Assembly: GCA_025924315.1 (NCBI GenBank)
Contig: JAICIO010000050.1
Location: 1-37,735 of the forward strand
Direction of reading: 5' to 3'
DNA: 37,735 nucleotides
From: Phycisphaerae bacterium
Lineage (GTDB): Bacteria > Planctomycetota > Phycisphaerae > Tepidisphaerales > Tepidisphaeraceae
Below, one piece after another: positions 9,095-18,331 of this stretch. The notes below the pieces were generated by a model that ran no database searches, was not told the origin of the DNA, and worked only from the letters and a program-made list of their open reading frames with translations. Numbering within the stretch: position 1 is the stretch's first letter; each line of letters starts with the position of its first letter. The translations under genes were made by a program, and so were the position numbers.

Positions 9095-10797
9095 ACCGCC
9101 GGCATTTCCTGATCTCGTCCGCGGCGCTCGCGCTCGGCTGCCGCGCGCGATCATCGTCGCCGACCAGGCGCGCGCCATGGCCGGCACCGACGACGGAGGA
9201 AGCGAAGGGTCTGCGAGCCGAAAACGCAACGGCGGCGAAGAACGCCTCGCGCGGGCCGCACCTTCGCGTGGTCTTGCAGGAAGCCGATGGTTCGCCGCTG
9301 GGGCATGATCGCGCGCGGTTGCTGATGGCGCGCGATCTCGCCAACGACGCGTTTCCGGCGCCGATCGATGAACAGAAGGGGCTCACGCTCGTCGGGCTCG
9401 CAAACGAACCGTTGCAGGTTGCGGTGCGGTTGAAGGTCCCGGACTTCGGCGAGATCTACTGCTTCGCGGACAGTGGTGGGAAAGGTTATGAGCGGGATCA
9501 GGAAGTCGATTTCATTGTCGATGCGGCGGCGACGCGACTGCGGCGGGTGCGCGAGGCCATGGATGCCCAGCGCCCGCTGGGGATTCCGAGCGACCCGGAA
9601 TTGGACAAGCATCTCGACGAGGCGGCGCGACCTGTCCCAAGGGAGGCGGGCGCGGCACGAACCGCGGCGGCGTATGCATCTCTCTCGCATGGGTTGCATG
9701 CCGGCGAACGCTTCACGCTGAACCTCGCGCGCCATCGCATCTCGAAGCTGTCCGCCCCGCGGAAAGACTTCGGGTTCGGCATCCTCACGCATCCTGACGT
9801 CGGCGGCGAGTATGAGAAACATGTTGCCGACGCATTCAACTTCGGCTCGTGCGGGTGGGGCACGTGGAAAGACGAAGCTGCCGCCAGGGGCGATGCGCCG
9901 CTCGATTATGCCCGCGCCGACCGCTCGGTCGACTATTGCAAGCGCCTGGCGATGACACCAAAAATCTACGGTTATCTCTACGCCGCGAAGAGCGTCACAC
10001 CGCCGTGGATCAAACCGGAGTTTTCGACCGAAACCACTGCCCCCGCGATCGGTCGATTCAAAACGGGTTGGGGTTTCGATGAGCTTCGCGAGCTGTACAA
10101 AAAGATCGTTCACAACACGGCCGTCCATTATCGCGGGCGCGTGCCGTACATGGAGGTGATGAACGAGGCGCACGACAAGGCGAACATCTGGCGCCTGACG
10201 CACGAGCAAATGCTCGAGATGGCGCGCACAGTGTTTAACGCGGCGCGCGACGGCGATCCGGATGTGAAGCGGCAGATGAACCACTGCTGCCTGTGGGGCG
10301 AATATGCGAAGACACTCAATCCCGACGGCTCGCGCATGTGGACGCCGTATCGGTATATCCGCGATTGTTTTGAAAATGGCGTGGACTGCGAAGTGATCGG
10401 TTTGCAGCTGTACTATCCGCAGTACGACCTCTTCGAAATCGATCACATGCTTTCGCGTTTTCTCGACTTCAAACGGAAGCTTCACATCACCGAGATGAGT
10501 ACGCAGTCGGTGGATGGACAGGATCCGCAGAGCATGCGACCGACATCCGCGCCGCCGGGCTGGCATGGGCCATGGAACGAGACGATGCAGGCGGACTGGC
10601 TCGAAGCGATTTACACGATCGCGTACAGCAAGCCGGAGTTTGAATGCGTCGGGTGGTGGGACCTGGCGGACGTGCCCGGCAAATTCTGGCCGTATGGTGG
10701 CTTGCTCCATGGCGATTACACGCCGAAGGAGAGTTTCGTGCGGCTGCTGAAGCTGCAGGAGCGGTGGGGCGTGAAGAAACAGAACGTGAATGCATGA
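9091..10797 (+). CDS. GH10-like glycosidase, Tat lipoprotein (second of a tandem pair)
   Basis: A protein of 568 aa. The start is the GTG at 9091, which overlaps the previous stop (GTGA) and opens directly into the Tat-like signal NRRHFLISSA; LALGC is a good lipobox with Cys17. It is clearly a paralogue of the gene before it: both share VPYMEVMNEAHDKAN, RQMNHCCLWGEYAK, VIGLQLYYPQ and the same N-terminal module (PHLRVVLQEADGSPL). Candidate catalytic residues are Glu359 in VMNEAHD and Glu468 in HITEMST. The proteins differ throughout, so the duplication is not recent and the two may attack different linkages or chain lengths of a xylan-like substrate. The stop TGA overlaps an ATG of the next gene. 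Confidence 0.78.
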   Translation: MNRRHFLISSAALALGCRARSSSPTRRAPWPAPTTEEAKGLRAENATAAKNASRGPHLRVVLQEADGSPLGHDRARLLMARDLANDAFPAPIDEQKGLTLVGLANEPLQVAVRLKVPDFGEIYCFADSGGKGYERDQEVDFIVDAAATRLRRVREAMDAQRPLGIPSDPELDKHLDEAARPVPREAGAARTAAAYASLSHGLHAGERFTLNLARHRISKLSAPRKDFGFGILTHPDVGGEYEKHVADAFNFGSCGWGTWKDEAAARGDAPLDYARADRSVDYCKRLAMTPKIYGYLYAAKSVTPPWIKPEFSTETTAPAIGRFKTGWGFDELRELYKKIVHNTAVHYRGRVPYMEVMNEAHDKANIWRLTHEQMLEMARTVFNAARDGDPDVKRQMNHCCLWGEYAKTLNPDGSRMWTPYRYIRDCFENGVDCEVIGLQLYYPQYDLFEIDHMLSRFLDFKRKLHITEMSTQSVDGQDPQSMRPTSAPPGWHGPWNETMQADWLEAIYTIAYSKPEFECVGWWDLADVPGKFWPYGGLLHGDYTPKESFVRLLKLQERWGVKKQNVNA

Positions 10798-12995
10798 TCG
10801 ATATGAAGCGCGCCATTTGTCATCCTGAGCGAAGCGAAGGATCTCGATATCGGGAGTCGCTGGCAATCTCGAGATTCTTCGCTGCGCTCAGAATGACAGT
10901 GATTGCGCTCGTGTTCGTTACAACGTTGATCGCTCGTGGTGACGAGAAGTTCCGCGCCCCCGCGATTCCACTCATCACGCATGATCCTTATTTCAGCATC
11001 TGGGAAATGTCCGATCGCCTCACGGATGATTGGCCCAAGCATTGGACGGGCGCAACGCAGGCGCTGTGCGGAATGGTGCGAATCGACGGAAAATCGTATC
11101 GCTTCCTCGGCCCGAAGCCCGACGGTGTCAGCGTTGACGCGCTCGAGCAGAAGTCGCTCAAGATTTGGCCCACGCGAACGGTGGCGACGTTCGCGGCGCC
11201 GGGTGTTGAGCTCGAAGTCACGTTCTGTTCGCCGTTATTGCCGAACGATCTGACTACGTTCGCCCGGCCCGTGTCGTATGTTTTCGTTGGACAAAGGAAC
11301 GCGGATGGCAAGCCGCACACAGTCGAGGTTTACCTCGATGTCTCCGCGGAGATCGCCGTCAACTCGCCGGATCAAACGGTCGATGGCGCACGCGAAGATG
11401 CGTATCAACAAGCAGTGCCGTGCGCCGCCGGTGGTGACCCGATGTTGCTCAGCCTGGGTTCGAGCGATCAGCCGGTGCTCAAGCGCGGCGGCGATGGTGT
11501 GCGGATCGACTGGGGCCGAGCGTATCTGAGCGGCGAATACGCGTCGCACACAGCGCTCGGCAACGCGGTCGATCTCCGGCGGCAATTCGTCACCGACGGC
11601 ACGCTTCCGCCTTCTCGCACGGTAAAGGGCCAGGTCGTGCAGCAGGGATGGCCGGTAATGGCGATGACCCGGACCATTATGGGTTTCAAAGACCCATCGA
11701 TTCCGGACAAGACTTTTTTCCTCGTCGGCTACGATGAAGATTATGCGGTCGAATACCTCGGCCAAAAGTTACGCCCATACTGGCGAAAGGAAACGGACAA
11801 TTTCAGCGACGTGATCTTCAAGGCGTATTCGTACAACGAGCAGGTTCTAGAGGGCTGCATCAAGTTTGACGAGTCGTTGATGGCGGATTTGAAGGCAGCG
11901 GGCGGTGAGCAGTATGCACAGCTTGCGGCGCTCTGTTATCGCGAAGCGATGGCGGGGCATGGGCTCGCGCTATCGAGCGACGGCCGGCCTTTAATGTTCG
12001 CGAAGGAAAACTCATCGAATGGCTGCATCGGCACCGTCGATGTGATTTATCCCGCCGCGCCGATCTTTCTGCTTCTCTCGCCGAAATTGGTGGAAGCGAA
12101 TCTCGCGCCGGTGCTCGAATACGCCGAGCTTCCGCGGTGGAAGTGGAGCTTTGCCCCGCACGATCTCGGCACCTATCCGCACGCAAACGGCCAAGTGTAC
12201 GGCGGCGGCGAGCGGACGGAAGAGAATCAGATGCCGGTGGAAGAGTCAGCGAATCTGATCCTACTCGTCGCGGGGTTGGAAAAAGGTCTGCAAGGCCCAA
12301 CAAAGCTCGCGGAGAACCATCGCGCGCTCTTGAAAAAGTGGGCGGACTATCTTCTCGTGAAAGGCCTCGATCCCGAGCGGCAACTTTGCACCGACGATTT
12401 CAGCGGACATCTTGCCCACAACGTGAACCTCTCTGTGAAGGCGATCCTCGGCATCGCCGCATACGGGCAGATCTGCGAGACACACGGCGATCATGCCGAG
12501 GCCACCCGATATCTCGATGAAGCGAAGCAAATGGCGAAGAAGTGGGTCGCAATGGCGAAGGACGGCGATCACACGAAGCTCGCGTTCGACAAGCCGGGCA
12601 CCTGGAGCCAGAAATACAACCTCGTCTGGGATCGGGTGCTTGGATTGAACCTGTTTCCGCCGGAAATTGCGCGGAACGAGATCGCGTTTTACAAGACAAA
12701 GCTCAACAAATATGGGCTCCCACTGGACAATCGCGCCACGTTCACGAAAGTGGATTGGACCGTGTGGACGGCATGTCTATCGGATAATCAAGCCGACTTC
12801 GCGGCGCTGGTGAATCCGACGGTACGGTTTGCAAACGAGACGCCCGATCGCGTGCCGATGACGGACTGGTACCAGACCGATACCGGCCACGCCATGTCCT
12901 TCCGCGCCCGGCCGGTCGCCGGCGGGGTATTCATGAAGATGCTGTGCGATGAAAAAATGTGGCACAAGTGGATCGATGCTTCTAAAAGCAACTGA
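10794..12995 (+). CDS. Glutaminase-A-like (DUF4965/DUF1793) secreted protein
   Basis: About 733 aa from ATG 10794, which forms ATGA with the previous stop; ATG 10803 is an alternative. A palindromic repeat (10819-10897) lies in frame inside the 5' end, encoding HPERSEGSR and RFFAALRMT, and its last ATG (10893) starts a normal signal peptide (TVIALVFVTTLIARG). The mature protein follows the GtaA pattern: RAPAIPLITHDPYFSIW at the start, a beta-rich middle, then an alpha/alpha region with GCIGTVDVIYP, HDLGTYP, MPVEESAN, GTWSQKYNLVWD and SFRARPVAGG. Fungal members are described as glutaminases, but the fold is glycosidase-like and in this operon a role on carbohydrate is at least as likely. The final residues come from a CAACTG-rich short repeat. 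Confidence 0.8.
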   Translation: MIDMKRAICHPERSEGSRYRESLAISRFFAALRMTVIALVFVTTLIARGDEKFRAPAIPLITHDPYFSIWEMSDRLTDDWPKHWTGATQALCGMVRIDGKSYRFLGPKPDGVSVDALEQKSLKIWPTRTVATFAAPGVELEVTFCSPLLPNDLTTFARPVSYVFVGQRNADGKPHTVEVYLDVSAEIAVNSPDQTVDGAREDAYQQAVPCAAGGDPMLLSLGSSDQPVLKRGGDGVRIDWGRAYLSGEYASHTALGNAVDLRRQFVTDGTLPPSRTVKGQVVQQGWPVMAMTRTIMGFKDPSIPDKTFFLVGYDEDYAVEYLGQKLRPYWRKETDNFSDVIFKAYSYNEQVLEGCIKFDESLMADLKAAGGEQYAQLAALCYREAMAGHGLALSSDGRPLMFAKENSSNGCIGTVDVIYPAAPIFLLLSPKLVEANLAPVLEYAELPRWKWSFAPHDLGTYPHANGQVYGGGERTEENQMPVEESANLILLVAGLEKGLQGPTKLAENHRALLKKWADYLLVKGLDPERQLCTDDFSGHLAHNVNLSVKAILGIAAYGQICETHGDHAEATRYLDEAKQMAKKWVAMAKDGDHTKLAFDKPGTWSQKYNLVWDRVLGLNLFPPEIARNEIAFYKTKLNKYGLPLDNRATFTKVDWTVWTACLSDNQADFAALVNPTVRFANETPDRVPMTDWYQTDTGHAMSFRARPVAGGVFMKMLCDEKMWHKWIDASKSN
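10819..10897. repeat. Palindromic repeat, copy 2, inside a coding 5' end
   Basis: A 79-bp inverted repeat of the same family as copy 1. It begins GTCATCCTGAGCGAAGCGAA and ends CTGCGCTCAGAATGAC. It is in frame with the glutaminase-A-like gene and contributes about 26 codons with no stop. Its right end contains the ATG at 10893-10895, directly before the hydrophobic signal peptide. Confidence 0.9.
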
Positions 12996-13020
12996 CAACT
13001 GTCAATGGCAACTGCCAACT
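12989..13020. repeat. Short degenerate CAACTG direct repeats
   Basis: Units CAACTGA, CAACTGT, CAATGG, CAACTGC and CAACTA follow each other across the gene junction. The TGA stop of the glutaminase-A-like gene (12993-12995) lies in the first unit, and the array fills most of the 30-base gap to the next gene. It looks like a small tandem expansion. Confidence 0.6.
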
Positions 13021-13025
13021 AACTG

Positions 13026-14294
13026 ATGAAGATCACAGACATCAAAGCAACGACGGTGACAGTTCCGCTCGAAGCGCCGCTGCGGCATGCAAACGGGTGC
13101 CACTGGGGGCGGTTTGTGCGGACGATCGTCGAGGTGGAAACCGACGAAGGAATCACGGGCCTGGGCGAAATGGGCGGAGGGGGCGAATCCGCGGAGGCGA
13201 CGTTCCGCGCGATGAAGACGTATCTCGTCGGCCACGACCCCGCGCGCATCGAGGAGATGCGTTTTAAGATCGCGAATCCGACTGCTTCGCTTTACAACAA
13301 CCGCACGCAGGTGCTGGCGGCGCTGGAGTTCGCCTGCCTCGACATCCTGGGCAAGAAGTGGAACGCGCCCGTGCACGAGATCCTCGGCGGAAAGCTGCAG
13401 GATCGCGTGCCGTTCGCTTCGTATCTTTTCTTCCGCTATCCAAACGCCGACGGGAAGAATGAAGTGCGCACGATCGATCAGATGGTCGCGCATGTGAAGG
13501 AACTGAAGCAGAAGTACGGCTTCACGAGCCACAAGATGAAGGGCGGGGTTTTCGCGCCCGAGATCGAGCTCGATTATTTCCGCGCGATTGCGCACGCCGT
13601 CGGCGCCGACAAAGGCCCGGGACGCAATACCGATCGCGTTCGCTTCGATCCAAACGGCGTGATGTCCACCGAGCAGGCGATCCGCTTCGGCCAGGCGATT
13701 CAGGAGCTGAACAACGACTACTTCGAAGATCCGGTGTATGGGATGAACGCCATGCGCCGCGTGCGCGATTTCGTGCGCATTCCGACTGCGACCAACACGG
13801 TGGTGGTCGGCTTCGAGCAGCTTAGCGCCAACCTTCTCAACACCGCGGTCGATGTCATTCTGCTCGACACGACGTTCTGGGGCGGCATTCGCCAGTGCGT
13901 GAAGGCCGCGGGCGTCTGCGAGACGCTTCAGCTCGGCGTGGCGGTGCATTCATCCGGTGAGCTGGGGATTCAGCTTGCGACGATGCTCCAGCTGGGCGCG
14001 GTGATTCCGAATCTCTCCTTCGCCGCCGACGCGCACTATCACCATCTCGCGGACGACATCATCGTCGGTGGAAAGATGAAGTACGAAAATGGCTCGATCA
14101 AAGTGCCCGACGGCCCGGGACTCGGCGTGAAACTCGACCGCGAAAAGATGGGGAAATACAGCGAGCTGTTCAAGCGACTGGGCGCGTATCCGTACGATCA
14201 GGATCCGCTGCGGCCATGCTGGACGCCGATCATTCCCAACAATCGCTGGGCCGATCCGACCGACGCCCGCAATCCGGAGATCCGCGTATCATGA
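13026..14294 (+). CDS. Enolase-superfamily acid-sugar dehydratase, glucarate dehydratase-like
   Basis: A cytoplasmic protein of 422 aa without a signal peptide, starting at ATG 13026 ([11 protein letters not shown], the usual opening of the superfamily). Motifs follow the glucarate dehydratase subgroup: K170-M-K172 (the KxK base in HKMKGGV), metal ligands Asp208 (FDPNG), Glu234 (FEDP) and Asn257 (PTATN), and the Asp281 (LLDTTFWGG) and His308 (AVHSSGELG) dyad. Known glucarate dehydratases convert D-glucarate to 5-keto-4-deoxyglucarate. The presence of both the KxK lysine and the His/Asp dyad says the active site is intact. It is coupled to the GH2 gene by ATGA, and its neighbours release and import uronic acids. 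Other acid sugars are possible substrates. Confidence 0.82.
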   Translation: MKITDIKATTVTVPLEAPLRHANGCHWGRFVRTIVEVETDEGITGLGEMGGGGESAEATFRAMKTYLVGHDPARIEEMRFKIANPTASLYNNRTQVLAALEFACLDILGKKWNAPVHEILGGKLQDRVPFASYLFFRYPNADGKNEVRTIDQMVAHVKELKQKYGFTSHKMKGGVFAPEIELDYFRAIAHAVGADKGPGRNTDRVRFDPNGVMSTEQAIRFGQAIQELNNDYFEDPVYGMNAMRRVRDFVRIPTATNTVVVGFEQLSANLLNTAVDVILLDTTFWGGIRQCVKAAGVCETLQLGVAVHSSGELGIQLATMLQLGAVIPNLSFAADAHYHHLADDIIVGGKMKYENGSIKVPDGPGLGVKLDREKMGKYSELFKRLGAYPYDQDPLRPCWTPIIPNNRWADPTDARNPEIRVS

Positions 14295-17200
14295 CGTTCT
14301 TCGCACAACCGAAAAACCCGGCGAGCAGTCATCCTGAGCGAAGCGAAGGATCTCGGGATCGAACGACGCGCTCGATTTCGAGATTCTTCGCTGCGCTCAG
14401 AATGACAGCTGTCGTGGCGCTTATGAGCCTCACGGTCACATCGACGGTACACGGCGAGGTGCAAGGCGGAGGCATCAACATCACTCCCGACCAGCTAAAG
14501 ATCGGCAATAAAATCGACCTCACCGGTAAATGGTTCTTCAAGCCGGGCGTTGATGAAAAGTCTCCCGAGAAGGCGGAGTCGAGCGAAGGATATCTCACCG
14601 TTCCCGTTCCGCAGATGCTCAGCCGAATTCAGTGGTGGCTGGACGATTCGGAGGATTTCAAAAAGTGGGAAGACGCGCGGCTGAAGTCGCTGGGGTTCGA
14701 TACGGAGAAGACGGACGAAGGTTGGTACCGGCTCGAGTTCGACTGTCCGCAGCTTGCGAAGGATCAGCATCTCTGGATCGAGTTCGACGGCGTGGCGATG
14801 AAGTGCAAGACGTTCTGCAACGGTGCGCCGGTGGGTGAAGACAAGGGAATGTTTCATCGATTCGGTTACGACCTGACGCCGCATCTCAAGGCAGGCAAGA
14901 ACGTCCTCGCGATGTGGGTGTCGATGGAAAAGATCCCGCCGACGGAGGGAAATCTTGGCGAAGCGGTGACGGTGAATTTATCGGCGGCGAAAGTGATCTC
15001 GATGAGTAAGGGGATGTTCGGTCCGCTCACCGCGGGCAAACCGAATCGGGATTACGATCTCTATGGCATCTGGCAGCCGGTGAAGTTCGTCGTCCGCGGG
15101 CCGGCGCGGATCACGGATGCCTTTTTCCAGACGACACCGGATTTGAAGGGCGCAAAGATAGATGTCGATCTTCAATCGTCGGGTCTCCACGGCAACGTGC
15201 GCGTTCGTGCTCGGTTTACGGATCCCAAAGCGCCCGCCCACGCGGCACGATTCGAGCTATCGCAGACTGCGCCGCTCGCGGGTGTTGCTCACGTCAACCT
15301 GCAAGGCTCCGGCTTTGATGTGAAACCATGGACGCCCGCGGAGCCGAACCTCTACAAACTCGAGATCACCCTCGAGGACGAAAAGGGCGAGGTGCTCGAC
15401 CGCTGGACGCACAACGTCGGCTTCCGCACCTTCGACATTAAAGGCAATCATTTCTACCTGAACGGCAAGCCGTACTTCCTTCGCGGGGCGGATCAGGCGC
15501 CTTATGGGAAGAATCCGACCGATCCGGCGCTCGCGCGCAAGTACATCCAATACATGCACGACGGCAATCAGCGGTTCACGCGCACGCACGCGACGCCGTG
15601 GAATGAGCCGTGGCTCAATGCCGCCGACGAAATCGGCGTCGCGGTTAGCATCGAAGGGATTCGGCCGTGGGCGTTCGCGGGCAAAGCGCCGGAAGGCAAG
15701 CCCGCCATCATGCCGCCGAAGGACATCTTCCAGCATTGGCTGATGGAAAACGAAGACGTCGTGAAGCGCTGCCGCAACCATCCCAGCGTGTTCATCTTCA
15801 CCGTCGGCAACGAGATGATGCTCCGCGATGGGAAGAATATGGAGAAGTGGAAGCTGCTGAGCGAGGTCACAAAGAACACGCGGAAGTTTGCGCCGGGTTA
15901 TCCGATCGTGTGCTCGTCGGATTATGTGCGCGATCCGGGTTTTTACGAGAAGTCGCTTAAGCCCGCAGGGATCGATGATGGCGATGTCGACGACATGCAT
16001 CGTTACAGCGGCTGGTACGGTCCGTCCGCGTTCGTGATCAACTCGAAATTCGAAAAGGAAATGAAGGACAACCAGAAGAAGCGCCCCCTGATGGGCCAGG
16101 AATTCGCGACGGGCTATCCCGATCTCGACACTGGCCTGCCGGTGCTTCGTTACACGCGCGACCTGCTCACCCCGCAGGCGTGGATCGGGCACTGGGCTTA
16201 TCCCGGCAACGACCCCGCGTTTTTCCTGAATCACCTTGCGGTGCTGACGAAGCGTTGGGCCGATCAGCTGCGCTTCGAGCGCGGCGATAACACGTCCGGC
16301 TTCGGCCTTTTCAGCAGCGAGTGCTGGTACAAGCACAGCTACGATCCCGCGACGATCGAACCGTACGCACCGATTTACAACGCGGTGAAACTTGCGTGGG
16401 CGCCGATCGGGGTCGCGCTCGAAACCCCGCGGCGACGCTTCTATGCCGGTGATGAAACTTCCACCATCCTGCACATCACGAACGATGACGAGTCATTTCG
16501 CGATCTCTCGAATCTGAAGATCAGCGTCTACTTCAAGGATCCGAAGAACGTCGATCAGCCGATGAAGCAGGACGTCGGTGAAGTCGATTCGCTGCCGTAT
16601 TACAAGACCGCGGACGTGGACATGAAGTTTAAGCTGCCGACACCCGAGGCCGATCGCGCGGCAATAGTGATGGTCGTTCAAGTGACGAGCGACGGTAAAG
16701 AGATCGGCCGCACAGAAGACCCGATCGAGGTCTTCAAGAGGATCGAGATCCCGGAGAAACATGGTGACGATGTCATTGTGATGAAGCCAGATGAGCCGAT
16801 CGGTGATCTCGCAGAAGGGAAGCCGCTTCGGCAGAAAATCGAGGACGGCGCGACGCTCATCGTCTTCTCGCCCAAGAAGGAGATCGTTTCGCTTTTCCCG
16901 AACGATCTGATCGACGCGAAAGAAGGCAAAGGCGAATTCGCGGATTGGTTGCCGGCTGCGGGAACGAAGCTCACGAAAGATCTTCATCCGATGGACCTGA
17001 AGTGGTGGGGCAAGAAGCTCCTCGATCGTGAAGGCGCGTACATCTCGACGCAATCGCATCGTCTTAAGCTCGGCGGAAAGGCGCGCGAGCTGATTCGATT
17101 CATCCCCCCGCACGGCTATATCTCCGAGGAGAAAGTTTCCGAGCAGTATCGCTGCGTGATGTCGGAGATCCCGATCGGCAAAGGCCGGCTGTGGATCGTC

Positions 17201-17368
17201 GATCTCGATGTGCAGGATTCGGTCGGCGCTGATCCTGCGGCGGATTTGTTTGCGCGGAATCTGATCGAGGCGGCAAGCGATCCGGAATCAACGAAGGACC
17301 TCAAGCCGGTTCCGTCGCATGAAGAATTTTTGAAAGGCGCGGATCGGGAAAAGATGACGTTAGATTGA
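14291..17368 (+). CDS. Secreted glycoside hydrolase family 2 protein
   Basis: About 1025 aa from ATG 14291, which overlaps the previous stop (ATGA). A palindromic repeat (14328-14406) is read in frame, and its last ATG (14402) begins a normal signal peptide ([17 protein letters not shown]), so the functional start may be 14402. Residues about 75-230 are the sugar-binding domain ([33 protein letters not shown]). An immunoglobulin-like domain follows, then the TIM barrel opening [17 protein letters not shown]. Candidate acid/base is Glu508 (TVGNEMM); candidate nucleophile is Glu604 (MGQEFATG). The C-terminal 350 residues add beta domains. GH2 includes beta-galactosidases, beta-glucuronidases and beta-mannosidases; the specificity is not readable, though the neighbours make a uronate substrate plausible. 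Confidence 0.8.
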   Translation: MTFFAQPKNPASSHPERSEGSRDRTTRSISRFFAALRMTAVVALMSLTVTSTVHGEVQGGGINITPDQLKIGNKIDLTGKWFFKPGVDEKSPEKAESSEGYLTVPVPQMLSRIQWWLDDSEDFKKWEDARLKSLGFDTEKTDEGWYRLEFDCPQLAKDQHLWIEFDGVAMKCKTFCNGAPVGEDKGMFHRFGYDLTPHLKAGKNVLAMWVSMEKIPPTEGNLGEAVTVNLSAAKVISMSKGMFGPLTAGKPNRDYDLYGIWQPVKFVVRGPARITDAFFQTTPDLKGAKIDVDLQSSGLHGNVRVRARFTDPKAPAHAARFELSQTAPLAGVAHVNLQGSGFDVKPWTPAEPNLYKLEITLEDEKGEVLDRWTHNVGFRTFDIKGNHFYLNGKPYFLRGADQAPYGKNPTDPALARKYIQYMHDGNQRFTRTHATPWNEPWLNAADEIGVAVSIEGIRPWAFAGKAPEGKPAIMPPKDIFQHWLMENEDVVKRCRNHPSVFIFTVGNEMMLRDGKNMEKWKLLSEVTKNTRKFAPGYPIVCSSDYVRDPGFYEKSLKPAGIDDGDVDDMHRYSGWYGPSAFVINSKFEKEMKDNQKKRPLMGQEFATGYPDLDTGLPVLRYTRDLLTPQAWIGHWAYPGNDPAFFLNHLAVLTKRWADQLRFERGDNTSGFGLFSSECWYKHSYDPATIEPYAPIYNAVKLAWAPIGVALETPRRRFYAGDETSTILHITNDDESFRDLSNLKISVYFKDPKNVDQPMKQDVGEVDSLPYYKTADVDMKFKLPTPEADRAAIVMVVQVTSDGKEIGRTEDPIEVFKRIEIPEKHGDDVIVMKPDEPIGDLAEGKPLRQKIEDGATLIVFSPKKEIVSLFPNDLIDAKEGKGEFADWLPAAGTKLTKDLHPMDLKWWGKKLLDREGAYISTQSHRLKLGGKARELIRFIPPHGYISEEKVSEQYRCVMSEIPIGKGRLWIVDLDVQDSVGADPAADLFARNLIEAASDPESTKDLKPVPSHEEFLKGADREKMTLD
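14328..14406. repeat. Palindromic repeat, copy 3, inside a coding 5' end
   Basis: A 79-bp inverted repeat of the same family, from GTCATCCTGAGCGAAGCGAA to CTGCGCTCAGAATGAC. It is in frame with the GH2 gene, 37 bases after its first ATG, and encodes [12 protein letters not shown] and [11 protein letters not shown]. The ATG at 14402-14404 at its right end immediately precedes the signal peptide, the same geometry as copy 2. Confidence 0.9.
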
Positions 17369-17384
17369 GCGAATGGCCTCGAAA

Positions 17385-17408
17385 GCCCCGGCTGCTAGCA
17401 GCCGGGGC
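17385..17408. terminator. Perfect GC-rich palindrome between the GH2 and SDR genes
   Basis: A perfect 24-base palindrome: GCCCCGGCTGCT followed by its exact reverse complement. It lies 17 bases after the GH2 stop, where a terminator is expected, but no T run follows, so it may act as an mRNA 3' stabiliser, an inefficient terminator, or simply be a dispersed repeat. Confidence 0.5.
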
Positions 17409-17447
17409 GTTGTGAGTTGTGCGGACTTTGCACACAACGGAACGCAG

Positions 17448-18224
17448 ATGGTCAAGAACATCACCGATCTATCGGGCCGCGTCGCGGTCGTGATTGGGGG
17501 AACCTCCGGCCTCGGTCGTGCGATCGCGATCGCGCTGGCCGAATCCGGCGCGGATGTGGTGCCCTCCGGCCGGCGCAAGGAGATGGCGAACTCCGCCTGC
17601 GTGGAAATCGAAAAGCTCGGGCGACGCACGCTGCGCCATGGCGTCGATGTCGGCAATCGCGCGAGCATCGATGAGCTGCGCGATACCGTCCTCAAGGAAC
17701 TCGGCCACGTCGATATTCTCGTCAATGCGGCCGGTCGCACGTTTCGCCAGCAGGCCAAGGACCTGAGCGAAAAAGACTGGCACGCGGTGATCGATACCAA
17801 CCTCACCGGCATGCTCCGCGCGTGCCAATCGTTCTACGAACCGCTGAAAGAAAGCGGGCACGGGCGCGTGGTGAACATCGCGTCGCTGGCATCGTTCGTC
17901 GCGTGGTACGACGTGGTCGCGTACAACGTTTCGAAGATGGGCGTGCTGTCGCTGACGCAGACGCTCGCGATTGAATGGGCGCGCGACAACATCATCGTGA
18001 ACGCTTTAGCGCCCGGCGTTTTCCCGACGGACATCAACGCGACGGTGCTGCACGGCACCGCGCGCGGCAAAGAAATTCTGATGCGCACGCCGATGCAGCG
18101 CTTCGGTCGGCCGGAAGAAGTCGCGTCGGCGGCGGTGTTCCTGGCGTCCGATGCGGTCAGCTTCATCACCGGGACGACGATCGCGATTGATGGCGGGTAT
18201 TTGTGCTCGGGGGTGAATAGTTAG
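17448..18224 (+). CDS. SDR-family oxidoreductase (KduD or gluconate 5-dehydrogenase-like)
   Basis: A protein of 258 aa. ATG 17448 is chosen because MVKNITDLSGRVAVV matches the normal SDR beginning; an earlier in-frame ATG at 17373 would read through the palindrome. Classical SDR motifs are present: GGTSGLG for NAD(P) binding, NAAG, Ser146 in NIASLAS, Tyr159 and Lys163 in YNVSK, and the C-terminal FITGTTIAIDGG. The overall pattern is closest to 2-keto-3-deoxygluconate 5-dehydrogenase and gluconate 5-dehydrogenase, enzymes of hexuronate and gluconate breakdown, which fits the uronate transporter downstream. The precise substrate cannot be settled from sequence alone. Confidence 0.82.
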   Translation: MVKNITDLSGRVAVVIGGTSGLGRAIAIALAESGADVVPSGRRKEMANSACVEIEKLGRRTLRHGVDVGNRASIDELRDTVLKELGHVDILVNAAGRTFRQQAKDLSEKDWHAVIDTNLTGMLRACQSFYEPLKESGHGRVVNIASLASFVAWYDVVAYNVSKMGVLSLTQTLAIEWARDNIIVNALAPGVFPTDINATVLHGTARGKEILMRTPMQRFGRPEEVASAAVFLASDAVSFITGTTIAIDGGYLCSGVNS

Positions 18225-18246
18225 CGCGAGGCAGTGTGAGTCGCGT

Positions 18247-18307
18247 TTAGCCGCGAACTTGTTCGCGATGTCTTACCGAGAAACCTCGCGAGCAAGCTCG
18301 CGGCTAA
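18247..18307. repeat. Inverted repeat of a second type
   Basis: Left arm 18247-18268 (TTAGCCGCGAACTTGTTCGC) and right arm 18286-18307 pair with only a few mismatches around a 17-base loop. The core AGCCGCGAGCTTGCTCGCG differs from the other repeat family here. It lies between the SDR stop and the transporter ribosome-binding site. Confidence 0.8.
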
Positions 18308-18331
18308 GCGAAAAGGCAAAGGAGCTCATTC

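Noticed and set aside
9151-10866. A 571-codon open frame on the minus strand opposite the second GH10-like gene
   Set aside because: It is the reverse shadow of a high-GC gene with intact catalytic motifs; it is Arg/His-rich and has no recognisable domain.
15257-16474. A 405-codon minus-strand frame opposite the GH2 gene
   Set aside because: Shadow of the GH2 barrel, composition unlike a protein, no start signal.
17373-17447. An N-terminal extension of the SDR protein from ATG 17373
   Set aside because: It would translate the 24-base palindrome, and the protein family begins near ATG 17448.
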